A stretch of 64,000 nt of DNA, from NCBI GenBank assembly GCA_947488755.1, contig CANLAD010000001.1:1564247-1628246 (forward strand). The letters run 5' to 3'. The translations under genes and the position numbers were made by a program. Shown piece after piece: positions 9,461 to 19,909 of this stretch. Numbering within the stretch: the stretch's first letter is position 1; each line of letters starts with the position of its first letter. This DNA comes from an uncultured Erythrobacter sp. GTDB lineage: Bacteria; Pseudomonadota; Alphaproteobacteria; Sphingomonadales; Sphingomonadaceae. A model generated the notes under the pieces. That model searched no databases. It saw nothing but the letters and a program-made list of their open reading frames with translations, and had not been told where the DNA came from.

Positions 9461-10692
9461 GCGCTCTCCTCCTTCTCATCCCGGCGTTCAAAAATCGCTT
9501 TCAGCCCCGGACTTTCCCGCTTCAGGAATGGGTTGCGCCGCGTGATGGCGAGCAGCAGCCCGACGGTGAAACACATGGCGAGCGTCGATGATCCCCCATA
9601 GCTGACAAGCGGCAGGGTCATACCCTTGGACGGGAAGAGTTGCAGGTTGACCAGAATGTTGATGAACGCCTGTCCGCCGATCAGCGAAGCCAGCCCCGCA
9701 CCTGCGAGCAGCGCGAACAGATCGTCCTCGTCAACCAGCCGCAGCAGAGCCCGCACGAGAATCGCGGCGTAGAGCAGCACGATCAGCGCGCAGGTCAGCA
9801 GGCCGAATTCCTCGCCGACGACGGAGAAGATATAGTCCGTATGCGCTTCGGGCAGCGACATCTTGCGCGTGCCGAGCCACAATCCACTGCCGGTCCATCC
9901 GCCCGCGAGCAGGGTGCGCTGTGCCAGGTCGACCTGATCGAACGCCGTGCCTCCGCCGAAGAAGGAATCGATGCGGTAACGCGCGTTGTCATACAGGAAG
10001 TAGGCGGCCGTCAGCGTTGTAATCCCGCCTGCGATGAGTAGGCCGATGCGCTGGATGGATACGCCTGACAACAGCACCAGCACCAGCCATATCCCGCCGA
10101 ACAGAACCGTCGCACCAAGGTTGGGCTGAAGCATCAGCAGCCCGGCAACCAACGCCATCGCGAGGGTCGCATAGGCGACGACCGGGAGGTTCGGTTCGCG
10201 CACTCGCCACGACAGCATCCATGCGAGCAGGATCGCGAAGCCGGGCTTGAGGAACTCGCTGGGCTGGAGCGACATGCCGACATCGAGCCAGCGCCGCGCG
10301 CCGTTCTTCTCCACGCCGAAGATCGGCACGAACAGCAGCAGGACCAGCATTCCAACCGCCATGATAATCCCGATCCGCCGCGCATCGCCGCGGCTGAGGA
10401 ACGATGTCGCGACGAGCACCACCAGTCCCAGAGCCTGCAATACGAGATGCCGCTTGAGAAACGCGAATTGCGATGTGCCATACTGATCGGCAGCGGCTGG
10501 CGCGGCTGCGGCGACCGCCACTGTGCCAAGCGCCATCAGCATCGCGACGAGGAACAGCAGCCCCCGGTCGATCTCGCGCCACCAGACCCGTAGCGCCTCG
10601 CGCCAGCCGCGCCGCACGGGGATGGACACATGATAGGTATCGCGCTGGCTCATGGGCCGCGCGCGGACATTGGTGAACAGATCGGCGCTCAT
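9457..10692 (-). CDS. ftsW: Septal peptidoglycan glycosyltransferase FtsW (SEDS family)
   Basis: Polytopic membrane polymerase that uses lipid II and works with FtsI at the septum. About ten hydrophobic segments follow a 50-residue basic cytoplasmic N-terminus. SEDS landmarks are present: GARRWLDVG with the nearby LQPSEFLK motif in the first half, and ALIGGQAFINILVNL plus TLPLVSYGGSS toward the C-terminus. The ATG at 10692 overlaps the murD stop (ATGA) and gives 411 residues. It lies between murD and murG as in most dcw clusters. Confidence 0.95.
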   Translation of the reverse strand: MSADLFTNVRARPMSQRDTYHVSIPVRRGWREALRVWWREIDRGLLFLVAMLMALGTVAVAAAAPAAADQYGTSQFAFLKRHLVLQALGLVVLVATSFLSRGDARRIGIIMAVGMLVLLLFVPIFGVEKNGARRWLDVGMSLQPSEFLKPGFAILLAWMLSWRVREPNLPVVAYATLAMALVAGLLMLQPNLGATVLFGGIWLVLVLLSGVSIQRIGLLIAGGITTLTAAYFLYDNARYRIDSFFGGGTAFDQVDLAQRTLLAGGWTGSGLWLGTRKMSLPEAHTDYIFSVVGEEFGLLTCALIVLLYAAILVRALLRLVDEDDLFALLAGAGLASLIGGQAFINILVNLQLFPSKGMTLPLVSYGGSSTLAMCFTVGLLLAITRRNPFLKRESPGLKAIFERRDEKEESA

Positions 10693-12077
10693 GCCGCGCG
10701 GTCTCCGCCATACGCGCCGGGGGAGCAATCGTCACAATCGGACACCACGCCCACCAGCTTGCGGAAATGCTCGCCACGCCGGGCGTAATTGTCGAACTGG
10801 TCGTAGCTCGCGCAGGCAGGCGAGAGCAGCACGACTTCCCCGGACCGTGCCGCCGTCCGGGCGCGATTGACCGCCTCGCTGATCGTTTCGCAAGGCTCGA
10901 CCTCGGCGATGCGCCCTTCGAGCAGCTCGGCAAAGCGCGGACCCGCTTCGCCCACGGTGTAGGCGGCGGCGATCTCGTCCAGATGCGCGGCGCATTCGGC
11001 CAGGCCGTCCTCCTTCGCCTGTCCTCCGACGATCCAGTGCACCCGCGGCGCGCCGTCGTTGATCGCCGCATTGCGCGGGAAGGCAGCGAGTGCGGGTGCG
11101 CTGGACGCAGCGTTGGTCGCCTTGCTGTCGTTGACGAAGGTCACGCCGTCCGTCTCGCACACGATTTCCATGCGATGCGGCAGACCGGCAAAGCGCTGGA
11201 GGGCATGACGCCATTGCGCCTGCGTGACGCCAAGCCCTTCGGCAATAGCGACTGCGACGGCGACGTTCTGCAGATTGTGCGGCCCCTGAAGATTGGGCCA
11301 TTCGGATTGAAGTTCTGCCAACGTATCGGGCTGCGCGGCGATCACGCATGCCTCGGGCCGACGTTGTTGCGCCGCTTCGTAGAGCGCGCCCGCTGCACCT
11401 TCGCGCGAGCCGAAGACCGCGACCTGCCCGACCCCCTGCATCGTGAACAGACGACCTTTGGCAAAAGCGTAATCCTCGAACCCGTCATAGCGGTCGAGAT
11501 GGTCGGGCGTGATGTTGGTGAGCGCCGCCACCTCGCAGGCCAGCGAGCGCGTGAGGTCGATCTGAAAGCTCGACAGCTCCAGCACGTAAATGCCCGCGCC
11601 TTTGTCATTGGGTTCGAGCGGCTCGGCGGCCAGCACCGGCTCGCCGATATTCCCTCCCAACAACGTCGAGAACGCGGCCATGTGCAGTATATGGTGCACG
11701 ATTGCTACGCACGTCGATTTGCCATTGGTGCCAGTCACGCCCACCACCTTGTGCGGCGGCAGGTCTGGTCGCGCGAGCGCGAACAATTCAATGTCGCCGA
11801 TCACCGGCACACTGTGCTTTTCCGCATGTCGAGCGATGGGATGGGTGTTGAGGGGGACGCCGGGCGAAACCACCACGCCATCGAAACCGGTCAGGTCAAT
11901 CTCCACCGGATCGGCCAGTTCGCAGCGACTCGCGAACCGCCCGCGCGCATCCGCATCGCTGTCCCACGCCGTGACCCTCGCCCCGCTGGCCAGCAAAGCC
12001 TCGACAGTCGCCGCGCCCGAGCGGGCAAGCCCCAGCACGGCGTAACGTTTGTCGGTGAAGGCGGCGCTCGTAATCAT
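10689..12077 (-). CDS. murD: UDP-N-acetylmuramoyl-L-alanine--D-glutamate ligase MurD
   Basis: Second Mur ligase; adds D-Glu to UDP-MurNAc-L-Ala. The 462-residue product has a short UDP-binding N-domain ([18 protein letters not shown]), the ATP P-loop [19 protein letters not shown] near residue 115, and the conserved [11 protein letters not shown] segment in the last third. ATGA overlaps join it to mraY upstream and ftsW downstream. The size and domain order are normal for the family. Confidence 0.96.
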   Translation of the reverse strand: MITSAAFTDKRYAVLGLARSGAATVEALLASGARVTAWDSDADARGRFASRCELADPVEIDLTGFDGVVVSPGVPLNTHPIARHAEKHSVPVIGDIELFALARPDLPPHKVVGVTGTNGKSTCVAIVHHILHMAAFSTLLGGNIGEPVLAAEPLEPNDKGAGIYVLELSSFQIDLTRSLACEVAALTNITPDHLDRYDGFEDYAFAKGRLFTMQGVGQVAVFGSREGAAGALYEAAQQRRPEACVIAAQPDTLAELQSEWPNLQGPHNLQNVAVAVAIAEGLGVTQAQWRHALQRFAGLPHRMEIVCETDGVTFVNDSKATNAASSAPALAAFPRNAAINDGAPRVHWIVGGQAKEDGLAECAAHLDEIAAAYTVGEAGPRFAELLEGRIAEVEPCETISEAVNRARTAARSGEVVLLSPACASYDQFDNYARRGEHFRKLVGVVSDCDDCSPGAYGGDRAA

Positions 12078-13144
12078 CTCAGCTTCAATGTCGACAGCCC
12101 GATCAAGGCGAGTACGATGGCGATGATCCAGAACCGGATCACGACCTTGCTCTCACTCCAGCCGAGCTGTTCGAAATGGTGGTGGATGGGCGCCATGCGA
12201 AAGACGCGGCGGCCGGTCCGCTTGAACCAGAACACCTGCACGATCACCGACACCGCCTCGAGAACGAACAGACCGCCGACGATCGCCAGCACCACCTCGT
12301 GATGGGTCGCCACCGCGATCGCACCGAGCGCGCCGCCCAGCGCGAGACTGCCCGTATCGCCCATGAAGACCGCGGCAGGTGGTGCGTTGAACCACAGGAA
12401 GGCTAGGCCCGCCCCCATTATCGCCCCGCAGAAGATCACCAGCTCGCCCGCACCCGGCACGTAGGGAATGCCAAGGTACTCGCTGAAATCCGCTCGCCCG
12501 ACGAGATAGGCGATCAGCGCGAAAGTGCCCGTGGCGATGATAACCGGCATGATCGCAAGACCATCCAGCCCGTCGGTCAGGTTCACGGCATTACCCGCAC
12601 CGACCATCACGAAGGCGGCGAACACGTAATAGGCGGGACCAAGGGGGATTTCGACATCCGAGAAGAACGGAAGATAGAGATTGGTGCTGATCTGACTGAC
12701 GACGATATAGCTCGCAACACCTGCGACCACGAATTCCAGCAGGAGCCGCACCCTGCCCGAAAGCCCGGCATGACTGGCCTTCGAAACCTTGTCGTAATCG
12801 TCAAGAAAGCCGATCACGCCGAAGCCCAGCGTGACCGCGAGGCATGCCCACACGAATGGATTGGAAAGGTCCATCCACAACAACAGCGAGAGGGTAAGCG
12901 CGACCAGGATCATCAGCCCGCCCATGGTCGGGGTACCGCGCTTCGCCAGATGGCTTTGCGGGCCATCCTCGCGGATCGGCTGCCCCTTGCCCTGCCGCAC
13001 GCGCAACATGTTGATGAAGCGCGGGCCGACCCACAGGCCCAGGATGAGCGCGGTCATCAAGGTCGCGCCGAAGCGGAACGTCTGGTAGCGCACCAGGTTC
13101 AACGCCCCTTCGAAACCGAGCCATTCGGCGATCAGGTAAAGCAT
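12074..13144 (-). CDS. mraY: Phospho-N-acetylmuramoyl-pentapeptide transferase MraY
   Basis: Integral membrane enzyme that moves phospho-MurNAc-pentapeptide to undecaprenyl phosphate, forming lipid I. The 356-residue protein has about ten membrane helices, the TPTMGG loop, the aspartate-rich FLDDYDKV motif, [10 protein letters not shown] and the C-terminal PIHHHFE histidine loop, all hallmarks of MraY. The ATG at 13144 has an AAGGGG site upstream; the longer frame into murF is rejected. The 23-base gap to murF is the only non-overlapping junction within the mraZ-ftsA run. Confidence 0.97.
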   Translation of the reverse strand: MLYLIAEWLGFEGALNLVRYQTFRFGATLMTALILGLWVGPRFINMLRVRQGKGQPIREDGPQSHLAKRGTPTMGGLMILVALTLSLLLWMDLSNPFVWACLAVTLGFGVIGFLDDYDKVSKASHAGLSGRVRLLLEFVVAGVASYIVVSQISTNLYLPFFSDVEIPLGPAYYVFAAFVMVGAGNAVNLTDGLDGLAIMPVIIATGTFALIAYLVGRADFSEYLGIPYVPGAGELVIFCGAIMGAGLAFLWFNAPPAAVFMGDTGSLALGGALGAIAVATHHEVVLAIVGGLFVLEAVSVIVQVFWFKRTGRRVFRMAPIHHHFEQLGWSESKVVIRFWIIAIVLALIGLSTLKLR

Positions 13145-13167
13145 CCGGTCCCCTTGACCCCGGCCTG

Positions 13168-14637
13168 TTACGGGGCTTGCGTGAAGTGCGAAACGAGCGC
13201 GCCTAGCCCGATTGAATTGGAGGCTTTGACCAGCACCGCATCGCCATGGGCGAGGCCGAATTGTTCGAGCTGCGCGATCGCTTCGGCAGGGGTATCGCAA
13301 TGCGCGAAACCGCCTGAAAAGCCAAGCGAAGGGCGCGTTTTTCTCCCCAACTCATCGGCCAGCGCCCGCATCTCCTCACCGACCAGGATCGCGTGGTCAA
13401 TATGTCCTTCGGCCAGCGGTTCAGCCAACTGAGCGTGGAAACGCGCTGCGAAGTCGCCCAGCTCCTTCATGCTGCCGAGCACCGCAACGCGCCGATGCGC
13501 GGGCGTTTCGGCAAGAGCGCGCAAGGTCGCACGCATCGAGGCCGGGTTGGCGTTATAGCTTTCATCGATCAGCAGCGCGGAGCCGCCTGCCGCCTCTATC
13601 CGCAGACGCGCGCCGCGACCCTTCAGCCCGCCCATTTCTGCAAGTGCCAGGCCAGCGCTGGCGAGATCACCGCCCGCTGCGCGAACCGCTGCCATGACGC
13701 CCAGCGAATTGTCGATCCAGTGTTCGCCGGGTTCGGCCACGGTGTAGCAGACACGCGCGCCGCCCGCGCTCGGTCCCAGCTGCGCGGTGACAAGCGAACC
13801 GCCATTCGCGCTCGGAATCGCATCGAGCAGGCGGACATCGGCATCCGCGTTGCGACCGAATGTGACGATCGTCACGCCGAGCGCCTTGGCGTTGGCGATC
13901 ATGCGCGGCGTGTATTCGCTGTCCGCAGGGATGATCGCGGTTCCGCCTTCGACGAGGCCGGTGAAGATCTGCGACTTTTCGTCCGCGATCGCCTCCATGC
14001 TGCCGAGGTTTTCGATATGCGCGGGCGCGATCGTGGTGATGAGCGCGACATGCGGGCGCACGTGCTCGGCAAGCGGCGCTATCTCGCCCGCGTGGTTCAT
14101 CCCCATCTCGAACACGCCGAACCGCGCGCGGGCCGGCATCCGCGCGAGGCTTAACGGCACGCCGACATGATTGTTATAGCTACGCACACTGCGATGCGCC
14201 GCGCCCCGGCTGGCGCGGTCGAGGCTGGCGAAGATTGCTTCCTTCACGCCGGTCTTTCCCACCGATCCGGTGACGCCGATCCGCCGCGCCGTTCCGCGAT
14301 CGCGCGCCGCACGGGCAAGCGAATGGAGCGCTTGCGTCGTATCCTCGACCAGCACGTGCGGGAAATCGACCGGATGATCGGTGACAGCCGCGACGGCGCC
14401 TTTCTCGAATGCGGAGGCGACAAATTTGTGGCCGTCCATCGCTTCGCCCTTGAGCGCAACGAAAAGATCGCCGGGTCGCGCGTCGCGCGAATCCATTTCA
14501 ACGCCGGATACCTGGAATGCGTGGCTTGCAGTGCCACCCGTCGCCGCTTCGATCTCGGCGGCGCTCCACAGCGCCAGCGGCAACTCATCGCGCGGATCGG
14601 CGGGCCAGGCGCGTAACAGGGCGTGGGATGCACTCAC
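13168..14637 (-). CDS. murF: UDP-MurNAc-tripeptide--D-Ala-D-Ala ligase MurF
   Basis: Last cytoplasmic Mur ligase; adds the D-Ala-D-Ala made by Ddl. The P-loop [15 protein letters not shown] is near residue 120, [13 protein letters not shown] follows, and [13 protein letters not shown] lies in the C-terminal half, all characteristic of MurF. Length is 489 residues from a GTG at 14637 that overlaps the murE stop as GTGA. A longer ATG-started frame would overlap murE by 28 bases. The repeated use of GTG starts at these junctions is consistent with translational coupling. Confidence 0.94.
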   Translation of the reverse strand: MSASHALLRAWPADPRDELPLALWSAAEIEAATGGTASHAFQVSGVEMDSRDARPGDLFVALKGEAMDGHKFVASAFEKGAVAAVTDHPVDFPHVLVEDTTQALHSLARAARDRGTARRIGVTGSVGKTGVKEAIFASLDRASRGAAHRSVRSYNNHVGVPLSLARMPARARFGVFEMGMNHAGEIAPLAEHVRPHVALITTIAPAHIENLGSMEAIADEKSQIFTGLVEGGTAIIPADSEYTPRMIANAKALGVTIVTFGRNADADVRLLDAIPSANGGSLVTAQLGPSAGGARVCYTVAEPGEHWIDNSLGVMAAVRAAGGDLASAGLALAEMGGLKGRGARLRIEAAGGSALLIDESYNANPASMRATLRALAETPAHRRVAVLGSMKELGDFAARFHAQLAEPLAEGHIDHAILVGEEMRALADELGRKTRPSLGFSGGFAHCDTPAEAIAQLEQFGLAHGDAVLVKASNSIGLGALVSHFTQAP

Positions 14638-16133
14638 GTGGTCGCCGCCCCGGCAGCGCATTCACGCGCGACCTCAACGTCGTCGAATGGTAGAACTCGC
14701 ATATTCTCTCCCGCCCCGATAATCTGTCCCTGTTCGTGGCCCTTGCCAGCGATCAGCACGATGTCGTGCCGCCCCGCCGCCGCGATGGCCTCGCCGATGG
14801 CCTCGCGCCTCCCGTCGATGTCGCGCAAGGTCGCAGGCCCGCTATCCGTGGCGCCGCTCAGGATTTCCGCGCGGATCGTCTCCGGGTCTTCGCTGCGCGG
14901 ATTGTCATCGGTGACCAGCACCACGTCCGCGCCCCTCGCCGCAACCGCGCCCATAGCCGACCGCTTGCCAACGTCGCGATCGCCGCCCGCGCCGAACACC
15001 ACAACCAGCTTGCCGCCGCCCGTTTCGTCGACATGCGGACGAAGCGCCGCGATCGCCGCTTCCAACGCATCGGGCGTGTGCGCGTAGTCGACATAGACCG
15101 GCGCACCGGCTGGCGTGATGACCGCTCGCTCCAGCCTGCCGCGCACCGGCTGGAGCCGACCGATCGCGTCGAACACTTGCGACCTGTCCGATCCGGTCGC
15201 GAGCGCCAGTGCGGCCGAAACAAGCGCGTTCGCTGCCTGATAGGCACCGATGAGCGGCAGCTTGGTACCCCTTGTGTCACCGTCATGCGTGACAGTCAGA
15301 ACCTGACCAAGCTGCGTCGCCTCGCGCTTTTCAAGCCGCAGGAAATCGCCGCGTGGCCCGACGGTGTGCAGCGTCAAACCGCGTTTTCCCACGTGTTCAA
15401 CGGCTTTCGCGGTCCACTCGCTCTCTTCCTCGCCCAGCCACACGACCGCGATACCGTCCGCATCGACAACCTCGTCGAACAGGCGCATTTTGGCCGCGAA
15501 ATAATCCTCCATCGTGCCATGATAATCGAGGTGGTCGCGGCTGAAATTGGTGAAAGCGCCAGCTGTCACGCGCAGCCCCTCATTGCGGAACTGCGTCAGA
15601 CCGTGGCTCGACGCTTCGTAGGCCACGTGGGTCACGCCTTCGCGCGCCAACCCGCTCATATTAGAGAGGAAAGTAACGATGTCGGGAGTGGTAAGGCCGG
15701 TGGAGACGCTCTCGTCAGGAGTGGTCACGCCGAGTGTCCCGATACTCGCCGCGCGCTCACCGCACATGCGCCAGATCTGCCGCGTCATCTCGACCGTCGA
15801 GGTCTTGCCGTTGGTCCCGGTCACCGCGACGACCGTCTCAGGCACGGGGGTGAAGAATTGCGCTGCCGCCTCGGCAAAGGTGCGACGCGGCTCGTCGCTC
15901 GCGATATGCAGCGCGCCATCCACAATCGCCTCGGGCCGGGCGATGACGGCGATGGCACCGGCCTCGATCGCAGCGGGAATAAAGTCCTCGGCATTGACGC
16001 GCGCACCCTGGAACGCTCCGAATACCGTGCCGGGCGCAACCTTGCGGTGGTCGATCGCAAAGCCGGTCACGCGGGTATCGCCCGCTTCGACGCCTTCGAT
16101 CCCCGCCCCCTGAAGTATCCCCGTCAGCTTCAC
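14634..16133 (-). CDS. murE: UDP-MurNAc-L-Ala-D-Glu--meso-diaminopimelate ligase MurE
   Basis: Third Mur ligase. The P-loop VAVTGTNGKTSTVEM, the YHGTMEDYFAAK segment and a DDNPRSEDP motif are present. DNPR is the sequence that marks meso-diaminopimelate-adding rather than lysine-adding MurE, so this organism should have DAP-type peptidoglycan. The GTG at 16133 overlaps the ftsI stop (GTGA) and gives 499 residues; a longer upstream frame lies within ftsI and is not conserved. Confidence 0.95.
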   Translation of the reverse strand: MKLTGILQGAGIEGVEAGDTRVTGFAIDHRKVAPGTVFGAFQGARVNAEDFIPAAIEAGAIAVIARPEAIVDGALHIASDEPRRTFAEAAAQFFTPVPETVVAVTGTNGKTSTVEMTRQIWRMCGERAASIGTLGVTTPDESVSTGLTTPDIVTFLSNMSGLAREGVTHVAYEASSHGLTQFRNEGLRVTAGAFTNFSRDHLDYHGTMEDYFAAKMRLFDEVVDADGIAVVWLGEEESEWTAKAVEHVGKRGLTLHTVGPRGDFLRLEKREATQLGQVLTVTHDGDTRGTKLPLIGAYQAANALVSAALALATGSDRSQVFDAIGRLQPVRGRLERAVITPAGAPVYVDYAHTPDALEAAIAALRPHVDETGGGKLVVVFGAGGDRDVGKRSAMGAVAARGADVVLVTDDNPRSEDPETIRAEILSGATDSGPATLRDIDGRREAIGEAIAAAGRHDIVLIAGKGHEQGQIIGAGENMRVLPFDDVEVARECAAGAATT

Positions 16134-17920
16134 TTGCGGCTCTCGATCAGATTGCGCAGGTCCGAGATGTCGACATCGCGCCGGGCATCGGGTCGCACGC
16201 CCAGCATCGGGCCGATGCGCGGGACCAACCTGCCAACGATCGGCGCGGCATTCCACGCAGCGGTCCGCTGGAAGGAGCTCGCGATGGTTCCGCGCGGCTC
16301 GTCAAGCACAGCAACCACGACATAGCGCGGACGGTCCATCGGGAAGGCAGCGGCGAAGGACGAGATCAGCGAGGTCCGCGCATAGCCACCGCCCTTTGCC
16401 TTCTCTGCTGATCCGGTCTTGCCCCCAATGCGGTATCCGGGCGCGTCGGCGCTGCGTCCGGTCCCGTAAATCGAGATCATGCGCAGCAATTGGCGCATCC
16501 GAGACGAGGTCGAAGCCTTGAACACCCGCTTCCCGCGCGGCACCTCGCCCGGCTCCAGCTTGTGAAGGGTCGCAGGGCGAAGCACGCCGCCATTGACCAT
16601 CGCGGCATAGGCGCTCGCCAGGTGCAGGGGCGTCACCGCGATCCCGTGGCCGTAGCTCACCGTCATGTTCTTGAGCCGTGACCACTTGCCATCGGCCCAT
16701 TGCGGTTTGCCGCGCGCGCCCAGCTCTATCGGGGTCGGCTCACTCATGCCCAAGTCTATCATGGTTTTGCGCAGCCGTTCCGGGCCGAGCGTGTCGGCGA
16801 TCCGCACGGTCACGGTGTTGGACGAATAAGCCAGCGCCTCGGCAACATTCAAAGTGTCGCCCTTTGGCTTCATGTCGCGTATGGTGGCGCCTGACATCGT
16901 GACGGGCGTCGCATCCCATTGCCGTGAGAAGTCGCGCACAACGCCTGCATCGATCGCCGCTGCCACGCTTAGCGGCTTGAATGTCGAGCCGAGTTCATAG
17001 GTGCCGTTGGTCGCACGGTTGAAGACGTTGGGCGAATGCTGTGCGTCTGACAAGTTCGGATCGAAATCGGGCAGCGAGGCGAGCGCCATGACCTCGCCCG
17101 TATCCACATCGAGCACCACGCCCGCCGCGCCGATTGCGTTGGTCGCCAGCATCCCGCGCCTGAGCTCGTCCTCGAGCGCGCCCTGCACACTCAGGTCGAT
17201 CGAGAGCGCCACCGGCTCGCCGCGCAGGGCCGGATCTGACAGCTGCTCGTCGAGCACTTTCTCCATGCCGAGGCGCCCTTCGAGCGCGCCTTCGCTATTC
17301 TCCAGCGTGTAGCCGAGCACGTGTGCGCCGAGCGATCCTTGCGGATAGTGACGATCGTATTCACGCGGGATTTCGAGAGCCACTTCGCCGAGCGCGTGGA
17401 TCTGGTTGGCCTGCTCCGGCAACACGCGGCGCGCGATGTAACCGCCGCGATCGCCGCTCAGCAGGCGGGTAGTGCGCGCTTCGTCGAGGTCGGGGAAAAT
17501 AGTCTTGAGCCGTTCCGCGATCTTTGCCGGCTCGCCAACCAGCGGCGATCCCGCGTCCTCCATCGCGCGCGGGTTGAACCACAGCGCATAGGCCGGGAAT
17601 GTGCGCGCGAGCGGAGTGCCGTGGCGGTCGGTGATCTCGCCGCGCTCGGGCAGCAGGGCTTCGGTCAGGCTGGTGGCGCGCGGGCTCGACCCGGCCACTC
17701 CGAGATAGCCGATACGCACCAGCGCCATCGCGACCACAGCCGCGAAGATCGCGAGGATGAGCAGCACTCTGATGCGCGCGGTCAGCAACATCGTTTCGCG
17801 CAGGCGGACCGAGCGGATGCGGCCTGCGGAAAGCTTTGACGCATCGCGCTGGGCAGCGGCCGCTTGCGACGGCGCAGACCCAACCGGTATCCCTCGCAGA
17901 TCGAGGGCGATTGCGTTCAT
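16130..17920 (-). CDS. ftsI: Septal transpeptidase FtsI (penicillin-binding protein 3)
   Basis: Class B PBP that crosslinks septal peptidoglycan together with FtsW. A cytoplasmic tail of about 50 residues leads into one transmembrane helix (RVLLILAIFAAVVAMALVR). A periplasmic pedestal domain and the transpeptidase domain follow. The active-site motifs are clear: SxxK as STFK near residue 312, SSN within ALAYSSNTVT, and KTG in GGKTGSAEKA near residue 500. Length is 596 residues. ATGA joins it to ftsL and GTGA to murE. Confidence 0.96.
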   Translation of the reverse strand: MNAIALDLRGIPVGSAPSQAAAAQRDASKLSAGRIRSVRLRETMLLTARIRVLLILAIFAAVVAMALVRIGYLGVAGSSPRATSLTEALLPERGEITDRHGTPLARTFPAYALWFNPRAMEDAGSPLVGEPAKIAERLKTIFPDLDEARTTRLLSGDRGGYIARRVLPEQANQIHALGEVALEIPREYDRHYPQGSLGAHVLGYTLENSEGALEGRLGMEKVLDEQLSDPALRGEPVALSIDLSVQGALEDELRRGMLATNAIGAAGVVLDVDTGEVMALASLPDFDPNLSDAQHSPNVFNRATNGTYELGSTFKPLSVAAAIDAGVVRDFSRQWDATPVTMSGATIRDMKPKGDTLNVAEALAYSSNTVTVRIADTLGPERLRKTMIDLGMSEPTPIELGARGKPQWADGKWSRLKNMTVSYGHGIAVTPLHLASAYAAMVNGGVLRPATLHKLEPGEVPRGKRVFKASTSSRMRQLLRMISIYGTGRSADAPGYRIGGKTGSAEKAKGGGYARTSLISSFAAAFPMDRPRYVVVAVLDEPRGTIASSFQRTAAWNAAPIVGRLVPRIGPMLGVRPDARRDVDISDLRNLIESRK

Positions 17921-18462
17921 TCGCTCGCCTCGCCCGTGACCGTTTCCATCAACCCGGCGCTGGCGTTGGCTGCACGGATAGGCGATGCGTCGATGACGAG
18001 ATCGCTGAATGCGGCGGCGAACATGGTGCCCGCGTCAGGCTCGGATGCGGCGGCGAGCGCGACCGGCTCCCCGCTGACTGGCGAAACCATTGCACGCTCA
18101 GGGTCGGCGGCATCGATCGGTTCGGCGCGCGCGATACGGATCGGCGCAGGCGCATTCGGCCCGGCAGGCACGCCCAGACTGGCAAGCTGGCGTTCGCCGT
18201 CGAGATACTGGTCGGCGCGGGGCGCTTCATAGCCCAGCTCGATCGCGTTCCAATCGGCGAGCTGGTGCTGACTGGCGCGCGCCTGAAACTCGGTTTCCAG
18301 CAACAGCATTTCGCGTTCGAGCGAGATGATTGTGCGCTCGGCCAGCGAAACCTCGCTCTTCACCGCATGGACGTTGAGGCTCAGCGCGACGAACACCGCG
18401 ATACAGGCTGCCAGCGCAGCGAGCCAGCCGATCCGGCGGGTGCGCGATGCGGGGGCGTTCAT
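17917..18462 (-). CDS. ftsL: FtsL-like cell division protein
   Basis: Short bitopic protein in the exact ftsL position between rsmH and ftsI, with ATGA overlaps on both sides. A basic N-terminus precedes one transmembrane helix ([19 protein letters not shown]) and a periplasmic helical stretch with heptad-like leucines ([20 protein letters not shown]), as expected for the FtsL coiled coil that pairs with FtsB. At 181 residues it is longer than the roughly 120 of E. coli FtsL; the extra is a C-terminal Ala/Pro-rich tail. Sequence identity to FtsL is weak in general, so the call rests on topology and place. Confidence 0.82.
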   Translation of the reverse strand: MNAPASRTRRIGWLAALAACIAVFVALSLNVHAVKSEVSLAERTIISLEREMLLLETEFQARASQHQLADWNAIELGYEAPRADQYLDGERQLASLGVPAGPNAPAPIRIARAEPIDAADPERAMVSPVSGEPVALAAASEPDAGTMFAAAFSDLVIDASPIRAANASAGLMETVTGEASE

Positions 18463-19400
18463 GGCGATATCCTTTCTCTGGCAGGGGCTTGGGTTCGTCT
18501 TGCGTGGCGCAGCGTCGAGGAGCGGCTGCGGGGATTTGCGGCGATCTCCGCCTCGCCCGGGCGAATGGCCTTGGACGGTTTGGCAAAGGTTGGCGGCGGA
18601 CCCGGCACTTCGCCCGGCAGGTGGCGCGACACTGCCTGGCCCGCGCCGCTCGCTTCGCGAAAGAAGCGCTTGACGATGCGATCTTCGAGGCTGTGGAAGC
18701 TGACCACGGCCAGCACCCCGCCTTCGCGCAGCAGCGCTTCTGCGGCGAGCAGTCCAGCGCGAAGTTCGCCAAGCTCGTCGTTCACATGGATGCGGACCGC
18801 CTGGAAGGTGCGAGTGGCCGGATCCTTCTTGTCATGCGGCTTGTGGCCGAGCGCGCGGCGAACCACGCGGGCAAGTTCGCCGGTGGTTTCCAGCGGACGC
18901 GCAGCGACGATGGCGCGGGCGACACGGCGCGATTGGCGCTCTTCGCCGTATTCGTAGAGCACGTCGGCAATGGCAGCTTCGTCCGCTTCATTGAGGAAAT
19001 CCGCTGCGCTTTCGCCCTGCTGCGCCATGCGCATGTCAAGCGGGCCGTCAGCGGAGAACGCAAAGCCGCGCTCGCCCCGGTCGAGCTGCATTGACGACAC
19101 GCCGATATCCATCACGACCGCGTCGACCTGCGGCACACCGATGCGGGTCATTTCCTCGCGCATTTGCGAAAAGCGTTGCGGGTGGAGCGAAAGGAGGCCG
19201 TCATACTTCGCTTCCATCGCCTCGCCTTCGCGGATCGCATCGGGATCGCGGTCGAACGCATGGACCCGCGCGCCCGCATCGAGCAGCGCGCGCGAATAGC
19301 CGCCCGCGCCGAAAGTGGCGTCAATCACCGTCATGCCGGGCTGCGGGTTCACGGCAGCGACGACTTCCTCCAGGAGGACGGGGGTGTGGGCCGGGCTCAT
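18459..19400 (-). CDS. rsmH: 16S rRNA m4C1402 methyltransferase RsmH (MraW)
   Basis: SAM-dependent enzyme that methylates N4 of C1402 in the ribosomal P site. The N-terminal [15 protein letters not shown], the SAM loop [14 protein letters not shown] near residue 30, and the [10 protein letters not shown] and [11 protein letters not shown] segments are all conserved in the family. The 313-residue length is normal. It is second in the dcw cluster after mraZ, with ATGA overlaps at both ends. Confidence 0.97.
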   Translation of the reverse strand: MSPAHTPVLLEEVVAAVNPQPGMTVIDATFGAGGYSRALLDAGARVHAFDRDPDAIREGEAMEAKYDGLLSLHPQRFSQMREEMTRIGVPQVDAVVMDIGVSSMQLDRGERGFAFSADGPLDMRMAQQGESAADFLNEADEAAIADVLYEYGEERQSRRVARAIVAARPLETTGELARVVRRALGHKPHDKKDPATRTFQAVRIHVNDELGELRAGLLAAEALLREGGVLAVVSFHSLEDRIVKRFFREASGAGQAVSRHLPGEVPGPPPTFAKPSKAIRPGEAEIAANPRSRSSTLRHARRTQAPARERISP

Positions 19401-19909
19401 TTGCCGCCACCCTTCTTGGCGGCCTTAGCCTCGGCGTCGGCGACAAGCCGCTTGCATGTCGCCTGCGCACCCTTCCATGACGAATCCATCTGCGCGAGTT
19501 CATCCGGGTTCCACACGAAGAAAAAGTCGCCAGCGCCCTGAAAATACAGGCCGTCCTCGACCTTGCCGAGTTCTCTGAGATGATCGGGCATCACGAACCG
19601 GCCGCTGTCGTCGAACGGCAATTGTTCGAACTGGAACAGCTGACCTGCACGCACATCGCGGTCAAAATCGTCCTGACCCAGGCGGATCGCGCGCTCTTCC
19701 TCACGCTCGAGCTGTTCGTGCAGCTTGTCGATGCGCGAAAGGCCAAAACCGATAAGGCAGTCGAAGCGTTCGTGCGCGACCAGGCACAGCGTGCGCGCGC
19801 CGCCCGAAGCCTCTTTCACCGCCTTGCGGAAGGCCGGAGGCAAGACATAGCGGCCTTTATCGCCCGCAGGCGAGTAGGCTTGTCCGCTATAGGCTCCCGG
19901 CGCAGGCAC
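19397..19909 (-). CDS. mraZ: Transcriptional regulator MraZ
   Basis: First gene of the dcw cluster. In bacteria that have been studied, MraZ binds repeats in its own promoter and controls the cluster. Two SpoVT-AbrB-type halves are visible, with repeated signatures [12 protein letters not shown] near residue 17 and [14 protein letters not shown] near residue 100. The start is a GTG at 19909 with GGGGAG about 8 bases upstream. At 170 residues it is a little longer than the roughly 150 of E. coli, with a lysine-rich C-terminus. Confidence 0.93.
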   Translation of the reverse strand: MPAPGAYSGQAYSPAGDKGRYVLPPAFRKAVKEASGGARTLCLVAHERFDCLIGFGLSRIDKLHEQLEREEERAIRLGQDDFDRDVRAGQLFQFEQLPFDDSGRFVMPDHLRELGKVEDGLYFQGAGDFFFVWNPDELAQMDSSWKGAQATCKRLVADAEAKAAKKGGGK

